From Filosporella fistucella (taxonomy: Eukaryota > Ascomycota > Leotiomycetes > Helotiales): DNA of 64,000 nucleotides. The stretch is taken from positions 2,294,001-2,358,000 of the forward strand of contig JAQJZZ010000010.1 of NCBI GenBank assembly GCA_030077755.1, given 5' to 3'. The position numbers were made by a program, and so were the translations under genes. Below, in pieces: positions 23,946-36,274 of the stretch. Every line of letters begins with the position of its first letter. Within the stretch, counting starts at the first letter, position 1. The notes beneath the pieces are model-generated. The model was not told where the DNA came from. It did not search any database and saw nothing but the letters and a program-made list of their open reading frames with translations.

Positions 23946-25728
23946 GGTGAGTGCTTCTATACCGATCTCTCTCTCAATCTCTGAGGATATAATCGAGGAA
24001 AGAAAAAGAGGAAGAAGTAAGAAAACCAGATCGTCGGGAAAATGGTGAGCGAGCTCTAGCTTTTTGTACCTCTACTACCTACCTTACCTAGCTCCAACAC
24101 GCATCTCATCCGATCTCTACCCCGTTCGACTTGAGCTCATGTCAGTTCGTCCCAGGCTCCAGGAACCAGCACCGGACCTGGTTTTTCCCCTCCCTCTACT
24201 GTACATGCATAAAGTGACTTTGACGTGAGCAGGGAGGCAAGTAACTGGACCAGCTGATCTTTGGATGTTCGGGACGCTCTACCTTGAGGGTACTAGAGTA
24301 TATCGGCTGTGTGCTTGTACAAAAGTATTTTGTACCAGGACTAGGAGTACGAGAGGCAGAGACCCTAGACCTAGTAAGGAGGTATCTCCACGTTCGTCAA
24401 GGTCAGATCGTGGAGCGGGGAAATTATACCTACGGTGTATGCACTTGTACAAGTACCTACCTTGTACTTTTCCCCCTTGCTAGGTACCTAATTTTCAAGC
24501 TTCGAACCATAAGATTTATCTCCAATTACACGTAAACAATCTTCTAAAAAACAATATAATGTAAATAAACATAAATCCTCTCTTCCTCTCCCCTCTTCCT
24601 CTTCTTCCTACATACCTCGGTCCTATCCCCTCACCCTCAATATCTCTCATCAACACTACCTCTCTTACTAATTTCTCAATTCCTCAATTCCTCAATCATC
24701 TTCACGTACACTTTCCCTCATTTTCCTACATTTTAGCCCTCCATCGCTCACACCCAAGGTAAAATGACGTTAACCCTTCCCCCTAGCCCCCCTAGTCTCC
24801 CTCCCAATTGGCGCGTTTACACTTCCCTGTCTACATCGTACTGTACATACCCCATGCTCCAGGTAGTTCGTGCGGGGTAAGTACCCTCCCTCCACCTCCT
24901 CACCTCTCAACAACAACCGCAAACTAAATTCAAGCTTCGGTGGCTCGGGTGGCTTCCACAATTATCCTCCGCCATTTCACCCGTCCCCATACCCATACAT
25001 AGATATAACTGGTGCGCATAACGTCGTATAAACATGAGCCTCGCTTTCCTCGTTACCTTGTCATACCTTCCAATTCCCTTCACAAGGTACCTAACCTGGG
25101 GAAATGAGACAGAAGCGATGAGGAAGAAGGACCGAGGATTAACTTATACTGCCTTACCGTGTTTACCTACACTAATCTACCTTAAGCGATGATTAAGAAA
25201 TAAGGTAAGGTACCATGCTACTATACCTACCAGACAACCTCAACTCTACCGTACATGTCAAGAAATATAGCTCAGCCGGACAAGCAAAACAACAGCTATC
25301 ATTTGACCGCTTATAAAATATATTTCGACAGGTCAATCGCGCTGCAAGTCAAGGTATCAACATATATAAGCAAGGTTTCGCCAAATAATCTGCAGTGTAC
25401 CTACCTAGGGGTCCATCCATGAGCATGAGGCATGCAAACAACATGCTTGTCTCCCCGCTCATCCCCGCTATAACAGGAAAGAGATATTCCGACTTCACAA
25501 TTGCACCGAGCTGTCATACCTTACCCTTGCTGTCGGCAACCCGCTTGAAATTAATTCTCACATGGCCAGGAAATATCCCTCATTCTCAATTTCTTGGGTT
25601 CAAGTCATACATTCTAACCCGGCTCCTGCTCCAACCACCAAATACTTACACGCGCTTGATGTGAAAAGGCAAAGCAGCGACTCCGAATATCAACATGCAT
25701 CAACGCAATCATCATCCCTCATCCCCGC
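23946..25728. other. Intergenic, promoter side of aldose epimerase and 3' side of the V-ATPase gene
   Basis: No gene recognised across about 1.8 kb. It contains many copies of TACCTACCT- and GGTACC-like words (for example 24,270-24,500 and 25,200-25,420) and pyrimidine-rich tracts at 24,580-24,740. Open frames in the stretch overlap on several strands and do not resemble proteins. Confidence 0.4.
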
Positions 25729-27580
25729 TCATGCATCAATCAAATTCTCCTCCTGCCCTCCACTTGCCTTGTTCTCCTCGCTATTATCCTTGGTGTCCTT
25801 GGTAGCTCTACCCTTACCTTTACGATCCGAAGCAGAACGTTGGTAAAATTCTGCAAGAACCTTGGATGGGATACGGTTAAGTAGTTCCTTAGGATAGATA
25901 CGCAACAAACTCCATGCTTGATCCAATGATTCGTAAATGGTTCTCGATTCGTATGGCGACTGTGAGATGAAAGTTCGTTCGAATTTCTCCAAGAACTCCA
26001 AAGAAAGCTTATCTTCGGATGACAGAGCCTCCTCACCAACGACTGCCTTCATGGAAGCTGCATCACGACCAATGGCGTATTTTGCGTACAGCTGATTGGA
26101 AACATCACCATGATCCTTTCGAGTATGTCCTTCTCCGATGGCAGATTTCATGAGACGAGAAAGTGATGGTAGAACGTTGATCGGTGGGTAGATACCACGA
26201 TTGTAAAGTTGACGATCAATGAAGATTTGTCCTTCAGTAATGTAACCAGTCAAATCGGGAATAGGGTGAGTGATATCGTCGTTCGGCATAGTCAAGATAG
26301 GAATTTGTGTAATCGATCCATTTCTTCCTTCAACACGACCAGCACGTTCGTAGATGGTCGACAAATCCGTGTACATATAACCTGGGTATCCACGACGACC
26401 TGGCACTTCTTCACGAGCAGCTGAAACCTCACGAAGAGCATCACAGTATGCTGTCAAATCAGTAAGAATAACCAAAACGTGCTTCTCGAGTTGATAGGCG
26501 TAGTATTCGGCTGTGGTGAGAGCAAGACGAGGGGTAATGATACGTTCGATACTGCAGATTGTTAGCACCGCAATTACAACCAAATAGATACGCACGTTGG
26601 ATCATTTGCCAAGTTCAAGAACAAAGTCACACGTTCCAAACTACCATTCTCTTCGAAATCTCTGGTGAAGAAACGAGCAGTTTCCAAGTTAACACCCATA
26701 GCAGCGAAAACAATTGAGAAGTTATCCTCATGTCCATCGTGTGTTCCCTTATTTGTGACACCTTGTTTTTGAACCAAACCAGCTTGTCGACAAATTTGAG
26801 CAGCAATTTCGTTATGTGGGAGACCGGAGGCCGAGAAAATCGGAATCTTTTGTCCACGAGCAATTGAGTTCATGGTATCAATGGCAGAGATACCAGTTGC
26901 AATCATTTCTTCGGGATAAACCTGCATGTGTTAGGACAGCACTTTGGAGTGTAGAAATTACTAACTCGAGAGTATGGGTTGATAGGACTTCCGTTGATGT
27001 CCAGATAGTCTTCTGCGAGGACTTTGGGTCCTTTATCAATGGCTCTTCCTGATCCATCAAAGATACGGCCCAACATGTCCTCGGAAACACCAAGTTTCAA
27101 ACTGTGACCGGTAAACTCGACTTTAGACTACCAGATATTAGCATCTATCGCAAGTGCAATATGAGTGCTTCCATACCCTCTTGACATCGATACCAGTTGT
27201 GCCTTCGAATACCTAATCGCGAATAAGTCTCTGCCTAGCTGTCTCATAGTCCGGAGGATATACCTGCACCACAGCTCTGTCACCTATAAATCGACAAATT
27301 AGTGATAATCCAATTGATAAGAGCATCGCTCCCAACTAACCTCTAGCTTCCAGAACCTGTCCAGAGCGCTCTGTGCCATCTGGCAGAGTCAAGGTAACAA
27401 TCTCATTGTACCTCGGGAATTTGACCTTCCCAGAAATCAGCACTTCCTCTCCCTCCAAGCATATCACTCCATCACACTCACATTCTCAAGAATAACCAAA
27501 GGACCATTGATACCTCCAATGGTATTATATCTGATCCTTGGCGTAACGCTGTACGATGACGATTCTCGTGGATCTCCCAT
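25729..27580 (-). CDS. VMA2: V-type H+-ATPase subunit B (V1 sector)
   Basis: Seven exons: 27580-27482, 27425-27341, 27283-27264, 27212-27177, 27127-26966, 26921-26596, 26551-25729; 516 aa, the normal length of the family. Non-catalytic nucleotide-binding subunit of the vacuolar proton pump, assembling with subunit A into the A3B3 head. Shows [20 protein letters not shown] at the start, [20 protein letters not shown] sequence, [20 protein letters not shown] in place of a P-loop (as expected for B), and [20 protein letters not shown]. The small exons (20 and 36 bp) are each required to restore the conserved N-terminal beta-barrel. The tail is Lys/Glu-rich and variable. Start set at the ATG giving MGDPRES directly ahead of conserved sequence. 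Confidence 0.96.
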
Positions 27581-28437
27581 GGCGGCGGGTTAGGTCGAGA
27601 CTCGAGGGAGGAGGTGAGGAGTAGCAAGACGGGTTGGTGAAGCTCTAGAGCAATTCGCAGAGCTGGGTGGATGAGATTGAGTCGAGCTCGTGGTCAACGT
27701 GGGAGGTTGGAGCTTTCGTTGCTTTTTGGTGGAGCTTGAGCTAGCTCGTCAACGATGGGAAGCTGCGATAAGCGATGATTGCATCACGTGAGTTGGCTTG
27801 GCATTTGGTAATATCTGGATGATTTTGTTCTTGTTTCTTGCTTACTACATTATTTATTTTCTATATCAGATAGCTTGTCTACGTGTCTAATAATTATTCA
27901 AGTTTAGGAGAATATTTCGATCTGATGAACTTTTGTAACAAGTTCTCTTTCTGTATGGCATCTTCTTGAATTTCCTTGCTGGAAATTATCCCTCAACTGC
28001 AACTCTGGTGAGACTGGCGCTTGGCGCTTATAGCTCCTGTAGCTCCTGTAGCTCTTATAGATCTTGAATTTGCCCTATACCTCAGGACAGAGGCCCAAAA
28101 ATATTTCCCAATTTTTAATTTTCAGACTCTGGTCTCTTACTATGTTCATCACTTTAGACTCCAACGTGTAAAGGAAACCATTTATTGATTGACTACTGTA
28201 CACGATTAAACCCATGACCGGAAAAGCTCCCAGAAAAAGCAGCAAAAAGCAAAGATCCTCGCTCTACAACAACCATCTAAACGCCTCGCTGATCATCTGA
28301 TAAACAAGCCGGTAAGGCTAAAAAGACGTGCCGCTCACCTCCTCTCATCTCGTCATTGTCATCGTGTCATCTGCCACCTGCTCGATCCGTTACATAACCC
28401 AAAATTTGTCCTCAGCTCTATTTTCCCTTTTCGTCCC
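27581..28437. other. Intergenic, promoter side of VMA2 and 3' side of the lipase
   Basis: No gene recognised. Near 28,029-28,060 the unit TAGCTCCTG is repeated about three times in tandem, the last copy diverged. The region next to 27,581 should contain the VMA2 promoter and 5' UTR. Confidence 0.4.
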
Positions 28438-29916
28438 TCATAGAATAAATTCCTCATCCAGCCAATGCTTCAAAACAACTCTACCCTCCTCAAAGCTGTC
28501 CTTGTCAATCCTAACAATGATAGCGGCATGTGAGTGGCGAACTTTGTGAATGTAAACTGGATACTTGCGCCAGCCTACATTATCCAATGCTTGGATCATG
28601 CGGAATTGGTAGGGTGCCAATGCTAGAGTTGGCGCTGAGGTTTCATGGTGAGATGGTGTTTTCTCGGGGATTTTGTTATCCAGAGAAATGTTGCGAGTAT
28701 GAGATGATTGAGGACGTTCTAGAATGGGTGATCCAGGTGGTTCAGAAGCAGCTTCCTCCTCCGTACCCGCCACCAAATATTCATGGCTTTGTGTACTGTT
28801 AAGATTCTCATATACATCCTCAACTGCCTCTCTCATACCAGTAATAAGAAGAGGAACCCTGTAATTGCCTGGTTGGATTCCTGCCAGTCCACGTTCATGC
28901 AATCTGATTCTGCGATTTGATCGTAGAGATTGGACACCTGAGTTGATAAGAAAAGCAACGACACCGATTGGAATGAAGAAGACCATTGCTAGCAGAAAAG
29001 GTAGGCGACCAATTGTGGTTTGACTACTCTTCACAAGACTAGCATAGAAAGAGGTATCTTCCTCTGAAGAGGGTTCGAGGGGAGCTACTGGAGTGGAGGG
29101 ATCGAGTATGACATCTTCGTAACCCTTCAAGTAATTGATCTTGATCTTGTCAAGATTGATGAATGGATCAATCTTGGAGATTCCGGTTGTATAATAGACC
29201 GCACTTCGATCGTTCACGATATTGGTGTATAGAGAGCGTCGTTCGAATTTCGCCAGTCCCTTTATAAATATTGACTCGGGATCTGCGAGTATTTCCAACA
29301 ACGGTTTACCAGTCTCCCGAAATTTATCGATTGTAAATAGTTGTCTACCCGATGCCGAGAGTGTGCGAGCCCCAAGGACGTTCCAGATATGATTGTGCCA
29401 TCCACGAAGAGGAGTTCGTACACCGAGATGAGGGGTGGCGAAGGTAGTGAAGTTCTGCAGACGTTAGGGTGATATGTATATAATCCGCGGAGCACTTACC
29501 ACCGGCGTGATCTTCTCAAAGAACCCTTTGCTATCCAGCAAACCGACAGCATAACGTGCGACAAGCCCACCAAGAGAATAGCCAACCATGGAGAGTCTCT
29601 TAATTTCCTGACCCTCCTTAGCCAGCTTCTCTATTTCCTCCTCAATCTCCTGGCAGACTCTCTCGCCACCCAATTCAATTCCATCATATGTAAAACTTCC
29701 ACTATTGCGCTTTGCGACTAGTATGTGTAGATTCTTCTCGGGATGTTTCGCTCGTAGACTCTTTGCCATCACCTCGAGGTGGTTCGGGTTTCCCCATAAT
29801 CTAGATGCCTCTTATCAGCCCTACCCAATTAATACATCGACGTGCATGAATGTAACCTACCCATGGACAAGCACACAAAGGTGCTCTGCCTCACGGCTGG
29901 CTCCGGTATAATCCAT
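28438..29916 (-). CDS. DUF676-family lipase/esterase with a transmembrane segment
   Basis: Three exons: 29916-29861, 29800-29500, 29454-28438; 457 aa. Alpha/beta-hydrolase related to the fungal ROG1/LPL1 lipases, which act on lipid esters or phospholipids. Visible: oxyanion-loop sequence LVHGLWGNPNHLE completed by the first splice, the nucleophile elbow GYSLGG near residue 94, TFATPHLGVRTPLRGW, and a C-terminal RHSHAAIIVR that probably carries the catalytic His. A hydrophobic stretch (LPFLLAMVFFIPIGVVAFLI) near residues 268-290 could anchor it to a membrane or lipid droplet. Between that and the C-terminus lies a low-complexity Ser/Pro/Glu insert. The substrate is not determined by sequence. 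Confidence 0.88.
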
Positions 29917-31297
29917 CACTTTTGTAGAGAGGAAGGCCCGGTCCAAAGAAGAGAAACTGAATGGAAGCAATGCGACGACGGAAAGTATATGACGGTCGGA
30001 AGAATGCCTCGACGTACGAGACAAACTTCTGACCTAGGTGGATTTGCTGACGCCGCTGACCAGTAAGCAAATGCCCAAGGAACACGGTCGGCGGTCTTTC
30101 AGTGTGTTAGGGTCGCGTTAAGTCCGAGGCACACCCTAAAGAGAGACAAGGTTAGGCTGCACAATGACGCTGGACTCGCTGGTTACAGTGCAGGTTAGGC
30201 GGTTGTGCTACGTAGACGCGTAAATACTACAGGCAGGGTCTCAAATTGTTAGAAGGTGCAGGACTTAAGATCGATCGAAGCGCAGAAACATTTATGAGTG
30301 TCCGAACTTTAGAAGAGAAGAAGTGAAGAGAGGAAAGGGTGAAAGAAATACTGAGTTCCCCTCCAATTTGACTAGCCGCGATAAGGACATTTTGCCAACA
30401 AAGATAACAAGGTGAGGCAAGGCGAACCAAATCCACCAGGGCAAGGAAGCTCACCGCTGAAGGTTGTGACCCCAGACACAGCTTAATTGATGGGTGTGAA
30501 TTGTGATAGGTGTTATGTAAAAGAATGAGGTTGTAGATATAGAAAGCTGGATTTTTGAAGAGAACGCATCTTTATCTCTACCATGGGAAAATCAAATGCC
30601 TCTTTATATAGCAATTGACTCTAAAATAAATATAATGAATTCTTCTTGCGCACGAGATGAATTTCCACTATCGCTGGTGGCGCTATTGGACCCCTGAGGC
30701 TGAAGATATGGATTTCGCTTAGACCTTTGACCAGAAGACTGCATTGTGTCTCTGCTCTCCTTCCGAATGCAGACATACGAGAACTCAAAGAACGCAAAAC
30801 CTCAACTTGAACTACAAGTGTATAATGGAACATCTCTAGCATCGAGATTTGAATCGTTTTAGAAGGTTGAATTGAGATGAAACTTTCAATTCAAGTTGAC
30901 TGGCAAGGCTAACGAAGACTTCAACGTGTCAAACACAACCACAATCAAATACCCTTGCACAACATCCTCGCAACCATACTGAGATGAGGCTTGTCCCATT
31001 GTGGATTTCAACCTCTGGTTTTACTTTACCTTTATCTCTGTCTCTACTTCCTCAGTAGCATGGCCATCGAACCTACCGGCATCACTCGTTACCGGAATTA
31101 AGCGCTTGTGAAAGCTCACTTTGACAATTTGCCAAGACATCTCGACGACTTCAAGATCAAAATCAAGAGATAATATACCAAAAGCTGTACGCGAATCGAA
31201 TCTAATACGCACTGCCACGATATCCAAAAACAGTCGGCCTGGGACCTCTAGTGTCCTTTGCGACATCATTGTCACTCACGTGACCATATTCTCAGCC
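29917..31297. other. Divergent intergenic between lipase and REX3
   Basis: No gene recognised in 1.4 kb. It separates two divergently transcribed genes, so both promoters should lie here. The reading frame of REX3 is open for a further 59 codons to 31,121 but without the family's start sequence. Short minus-strand frames at 30,227-30,842 have no recognisable family. Confidence 0.4.
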
Positions 31298-33610
31298 ATG
31301 TTTTCCTCCAAGGGGTTATTCTCAGAAATAGCCTGTCCACACCCAGATACATGCCTCCTACCAAAGTGCATATTCAAGCATCCAAATAGCAAGTCAGTTG
31401 CAAACCCGGAACCTGGAACCCAAAGTCACGTTGATTTGCAAGACAACACCCAAGATGGGCAACGGAAGAGGATAAAACTTGACGAGACTCCAACGCCAGA
31501 TGTAAAATCGGAGAAGCAACTAGTTGGAATCACGTTGGCGGACGTGTTATCACGCAAGACTATCAAATCGGATGACAAACCAACCAAAAAACGGTCATCA
31601 GAAACCAAATCCATCTCTCCTCCCCCGCTTAGGCGCAAGATTCAAGACGGTACATCCCTTGCAATGGCAACCCCGAAGCAATCTACGTCAGCTTTCAATC
31701 CATCAACTACATCATCAGTTTCTAACACACCAGTCAAAAGTCTCGCCAAGGCACCTCTCAAGGAGGAAGGCTTGAACCCTCGAGCTCTGAAAGCACCCCC
31801 TCCAGCATCTCATGATATGAGATTCCGTTTACTACGAGCCCTTCATGACCAATTCAAGCGTCTCAACTCAGATGTAAAGAAACGAACCGATGATACTGAA
31901 AAGGAGCTTATCCTTTCTGATCAAGCACTAATCACACGAGCTTTAGACTTGGAAGAAGAGGCAACTGCATCACCACTAATCTACTCCAACAAAGTCAAGA
32001 ATCACATTCTTTCTTACAAACGCATGGGAGTTGAACAATGGATTGAAGAGCGCAAGAAAGAAATCGAGTCTCTCAAGACCAAAGCTGCTCCAGAAACCCC
32101 CATCAAAACTCCCACCGGCCCCAAATTAGTTACCAGCGGTCTCTCTATTCAGGATGAGCTCACCCTCCTTCATAAACTCTATACGCCCATCACGAAACTC
32201 TCCGCCCACGGATATGTCTCTTCCATTCCAACAGAAGAACAAATCAAAACCACCAATGCCGGTCTCGAAGCTGCAAAAGGCTGGGAAGTCTGTGATAGAT
32301 GTAAATCCCGGTTCCAAGTCTTCCCCTCCCGACGTCTTGAAGATGGTGCTCTGACCACAGGCGGAAGATGTACTTATCACTACGGCAAACCTTATTTCAC
32401 CGATCGCTCTGCATTGGATCCAAAAGCTAAGCGTGTCAAGAAATATCGGTGTTGTAACGAGGCTGTGGGTGACAGCGCAGGATGCACACAATCAGAAACA
32501 CACGTATTTAAGATCTCCGAGGTCAAGCGGCTGGCTGCCATATCTAATTTCAAGGAGACTCCACAAAATCTGGAGAGATTGAGTGATCGACCTGTCTGTA
32601 TTGATGGTGAGATGGGATATACAGTCTACGGATTGGAACTCATCCGTCTAACCGCCACTTCCTGGCCTGAAGGCGAAGAACTCTTCGATGTTCTCGTTCG
32701 ACCATTCGGACCAATCCTTGATCTCAATTCTCGCTACTCAGGTGTCTATCCTCGCCATCTAGCAGAGGCTTCTCCTTATACACCTCCGCCCAAGACCCGT
32801 AACTCTCAACCCGAAAGCAAATCTACCTCTCTTCAAATCGTCTCCTCCCCCTCCGCAGCCCGCCAACTCCTCTTCACCTTCCTTTCTCCTACCACCCCTC
32901 TAATCGGCCACGGTCTCGAAAACGATCTCAATGCTCTCCGGTTAATCCATCCCACAATCATCGATACCGCGCTGTTGTTCCCGCATAAAGCAGGATTGCC
33001 ATATCGAAATGGTCTAAAGGCGTTGATGAAACAGTATCTAGGCAAAGATGTACAGGTCGCTAGTATCACCCACGCTACCACACCTTCCAATTCTACCGGA
33101 GAGTCCAAGGCAGCAGCTCAAACAGGAAAAGAAGAAGAACCTGAGTTGTCAGGCCATGATAGTAAAGAAGATGCCAACTCAGCCGGCGAATTAGTCCGAT
33201 ATAAATTAGGTGAGACATGGCATAAGATGCTCAGAGAGGGATGGGCTGTCAAGGATGGGGTTTTTAGACCACCTTTGGCGAGGGAAGGGGGATTGATATT
33301 AGAGGGATTTGGGGGCAGACGAGGAAGTGTGGGTAGAAGAGGTAGTGGAGGTGAAATTGGTGAGGGAAGAGGAAGTGGCGGAATTGCAGGCAACGAAGAT
33401 CGAAATGAAAGTTCCAGCAACACTCCTAACAACAACAACAACAACGGTACCGATAATGACAAGACGATTGAAAGAAACCCAGCCAACTCCATCACCAACA
33501 CCAAATCCCATACCCCAACTCCCGCACGACGTATTCTCTCCTCCTCCAGCTCAGGCGGACGAAAGAGGGGCAGAGAAGAAAGAGGGGAGGAGAAGGAGTT
33601 GAATTATTAA
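31298..33610 (+). CDS. REX3: REX3-type RNA 3'-5' exonuclease (DEDDh)
   Basis: Single exon, 770 aa. Trims 3' ends of structured RNAs such as RNase MRP RNA and snRNAs in the nucleus (family knowledge). I start at the Met giving MFSSKGLFSEIACPHPDTC because REX3 proteins begin this way, with a Cys/His cluster (CPHPDTCLLPKCIFKH). A linker rich in Lys, Ser and Pro is followed by a middle Cys cluster (CDRCKSRFQV). The exonuclease domain opens at CIDGEMGYTVYGLELIRLT near residue 435, where most relatives have a LDCEM motif. It continues through LIGHGLENDLNALRLIHP and a late HDSKEDA block near 620. The C-terminal 150 residues are a Gly/Arg/Asn-rich low-complexity tail, longer than usual. Confidence 0.92.
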   Translation: MFSSKGLFSEIACPHPDTCLLPKCIFKHPNSKSVANPEPGTQSHVDLQDNTQDGQRKRIKLDETPTPDVKSEKQLVGITLADVLSRKTIKSDDKPTKKRSSETKSISPPPLRRKIQDGTSLAMATPKQSTSAFNPSTTSSVSNTPVKSLAKAPLKEEGLNPRALKAPPPASHDMRFRLLRALHDQFKRLNSDVKKRTDDTEKELILSDQALITRALDLEEEATASPLIYSNKVKNHILSYKRMGVEQWIEERKKEIESLKTKAAPETPIKTPTGPKLVTSGLSIQDELTLLHKLYTPITKLSAHGYVSSIPTEEQIKTTNAGLEAAKGWEVCDRCKSRFQVFPSRRLEDGALTTGGRCTYHYGKPYFTDRSALDPKAKRVKKYRCCNEAVGDSAGCTQSETHVFKISEVKRLAAISNFKETPQNLERLSDRPVCIDGEMGYTVYGLELIRLTATSWPEGEELFDVLVRPFGPILDLNSRYSGVYPRHLAEASPYTPPPKTRNSQPESKSTSLQIVSSPSAARQLLFTFLSPTTPLIGHGLENDLNALRLIHPTIIDTALLFPHKAGLPYRNGLKALMKQYLGKDVQVASITHATTPSNSTGESKAAAQTGKEEEPELSGHDSKEDANSAGELVRYKLGETWHKMLREGWAVKDGVFRPPLAREGGLILEGFGGRRGSVGRRGSGGEIGEGRGSGGIAGNEDRNESSSNTPNNNNNNGTDNDKTIERNPANSITNTKSHTPTPARRILSSSSSGGRKRGREERGEEKELNY

Positions 33611-34397
33611 TTCTCTTCTTTCCGCTTTCATCTTCATCTTTTCCAAGAGCTTCTACCTTCTTCTCATCTCACGAATGAACGCGCCACTTTCCCAAGGCTC
33701 TTTTCCACTTCTCTTTCCATCATGCTCTCATCAATTTTCTACTCCTGCTTCGAATTTCTATTTCGCGCACGAAGCTTGATGCGTCATCAACCTTTCACCT
33801 CATACCGGGGATTTAAAAAGGAGAACTTGGAATTGAAGGGAAGGGAAACAAAGCCGGTGCTCATAGATGTAATTGTGTGTACAATAGAAGAATAAACAGG
33901 AAGGAAGGAATGCATGATATCAAATCCTATGCTCGTGAGCTATGACTTATAGAATTCGGTTCCAATCGCTTTGTTATTTCGGAAGGTAGGTAGTGGTTGC
34001 TTCTCAGTACCGAGACTAATTTCCGTGATATCTCCTCTCGAGTATTTCATTCTATACATTCCAGCGGCAGAACTTCTCTCCTCCATTACAAACTGTCTCG
34101 GGTGTAATAATAAGCACTATCGACCAGCGAGGTTAAATTTTGTGAGGTGTCGAAGTCATTCCAAGATCAGATAATGTATCGTTTCACTCTTGTAACTCCA
34201 ATCATGCACTGGGATAGATAGATATTGCGTTAATCATTATATTTTGCTTTATAACAGCAAGTAGCCCGGACATGGTCTACTCCCAACGCCAACCCTAAAC
34301 CATATCAACATTGCAGGAATTTCTGTCTGCCATGTATACCTCCACCGCAGTTCTGGTTGATTGTGCACCACATCTCCATAGCCACATAACCACAATC
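33611..34397. other. Intergenic between convergent REX3 and RFC5
   Basis: Holds the two 3' UTRs. No gene recognised; the open frame at 33,971-34,174 has no recognisable protein character. Confidence 0.4.
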
Positions 34398-35573
34398 CTA
34401 GAAATCCATATCCATAGCCCTCTCCTCCATAACCCTCATAATTTTTGCCACAAACGCTTCTAGATGGAAGATAACCTTCGTACCCATCCTAATCCTATGT
34501 TCATAAAACGCGCTCCACTTCACAACCTCCGCTCTCAGACTGGCATCCACTTGTGGCACCAGTTTCCAAGTCAGAGTTTTGAGGATCGTGGTCGCAGGAA
34601 TACAATGTGTAAGGAGATCGTATAACTTTGCGCGGATCTTGAGGATTTGAGAGGGAGTGTGCTCGGAGATGATGTCGCTGGCGATTATGGAAATGAGTGC
34701 TTCCCAGTCCGGTGGGGGAATCGGTGTCGAATCTGTAATTTTTTCGCTGGGAATGTGTTAGCCTTGTAATCCTGTAATTAGGGATATTGAGGGAGGAAGA
34801 AGAGAGAACTCACTTCTGCGCATGCACCGCCTCGAACATCAACAATGCCCTCCTCAGATTCCTTCCACTCTCTACCGCAACCCTCTTATTCAAACCCTCA
34901 TTAACTCTCCACCCCTCCTTTCCAGCGCTCTTCGCAAGAACTTCACAGATCTCTGTTTCCGTTGGCGCAGGCACACGTACAAGCAACGTCCTACTCCTAA
35001 TTGGAGCAATGATATTCGCCGTACTGTTCGCCAATAATATCAATCTCAAATTCGGACTATATTTCTCCATCGTTCTTCTCAGCGCTGCTTGTGCGTCTCT
35101 TGTCAAATGATCTGCTTCGTTTATAACCACCACCTTAAACTTCTGCCTCGCGCTCTGATCCACTTGTTGTGTTTGGGCTACCTCTTTAAGCAGATCTTGT
35201 ACAACAACCCTATCGTAATTTCCTACATCTGAAGGTGTGATTTCGAGGTGGTAGATAGAAGCTACGATATTAAATTCTAACTTGCGGTTTGATGTCGTTT
35301 GAAAGATTCTCGAGTCGATTTTTATCTTCTCGACGCCAGGACCGTATAACTCTTTCAAGGTGGCGACTATACGGGTTTTCTTTCCTGCGCCTGAGGGACC
35401 ATAGACTAGTAGGTGAGGGAAATCTCCAGATTGGGCCTGCAAGATTAGTTGCCGTTCGCAGAAGTGGAATATGTCTTGGGACTTACGAGTGATCGCAGCC
35501 GCTCGGAGAGATCTTTGTGATATGTTAATTGATCCAGGGATCGCGGACGATGTTTATCTACCAAAAGAGCCAT
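34398..35573 (-). CDS. RFC5: Replication factor C subunit 5 (clamp loader)
   Basis: Three exons: 35573-35487, 35436-34814, 34746-34398; 352 aa, matching fungal Rfc5. Small AAA+ subunit of the complex that loads PCNA onto primed DNA, shared with alternative loaders for checkpoint and cohesion. Visible: MALLVDKHRPRSLDQLTYH, Walker A-like GPSGAGKKTR near residue 43 (the altered P-loop of this subunit), the Walker B variant VVINEADHLT, the arginine-containing RRTMEKY and sensor LILLANSTANIIAPIRSR. The helical collar ends in RVMEERAMDMDF. The frame is open upstream to 35,786, but that sequence is low-complexity and precedes the conserved start. Confidence 0.95.
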
Positions 35574-36274
35574 ATTGGTATTGTTGAGGGGAAAGAGGCT
35601 TTGGGGAAGTGGTGGTGGTTTTAGTGTTGAAGGTGGTGGTGTTGATGGAGGTGAAATCGGTATTTCGACGACGCGCTTTTGAGCGCGTTGAACCGTGTAA
35701 AGCGGATCGCATGGGAGTGCCGAGTCACATGACGTCCTCCAAATCATACTATCCGCCTCGTAGCTCATGAGAGAGATGTCATCCATCTTGCATATATCCG
35801 TCGTGACGAAGACTTGATCGATGATTGAATCAGGCCCCTGATTAGCCCATGGAGCACTTATTTACCTCGCAAGTCCGCAATCGCTCACCGGCAGACCTTG
35901 GCTCAATAGCCGCCCTGCAAGGCTGGGTTCATGCAAGTGTGTTGTAGTGCATCCTCTTTGCAGAATTATCAAGTCGAGAGGATGGATTGCTTTAGATTCT
36001 ACGGATGTTATCTTATATATCATCCGTGCTTATTTCGGGTTTATGTTCAGATAATATTGCCATGATTTCCTATGTCACGATGAAGACAAATCATTAATCT
36101 TCCATCAAGAACAGTTTGAAGATAGTTCTCACAGGCAGCTAATGTAACCAAATTTTTATAATGTCCACTGTTTCGTTAATGTACTATATTTCCTAATCAA
36201 ACGGACCTCCAATCCTCCCATGAAGTATATCGCTTCGATCCAATAGTCCTATGCCGCGCCAATGTCCTTCGGAA
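35574..36274. other. Intergenic, RFC5 promoter side and 3' side of giant protein A
   Basis: No gene recognised. AT-richer sequence lies at 36,000-36,200. Confidence 0.4.

Noticed and set aside
24265..24535. Overlapping plus-strand frames rich in Cys and Tyr
   Set aside because: Translation of repeated TACC/GTAC words in two frames at once; no protein character.
31121..31297. 59-codon upstream extension of REX3
   Set aside because: Open but without family similarity; REX3 proteins start at the MFSS sequence and its Cys cluster.
35574..35786. 71-codon upstream extension of RFC5
   Set aside because: Pro/Ser-rich translation before the conserved Rfc5 start; more likely 5' UTR.
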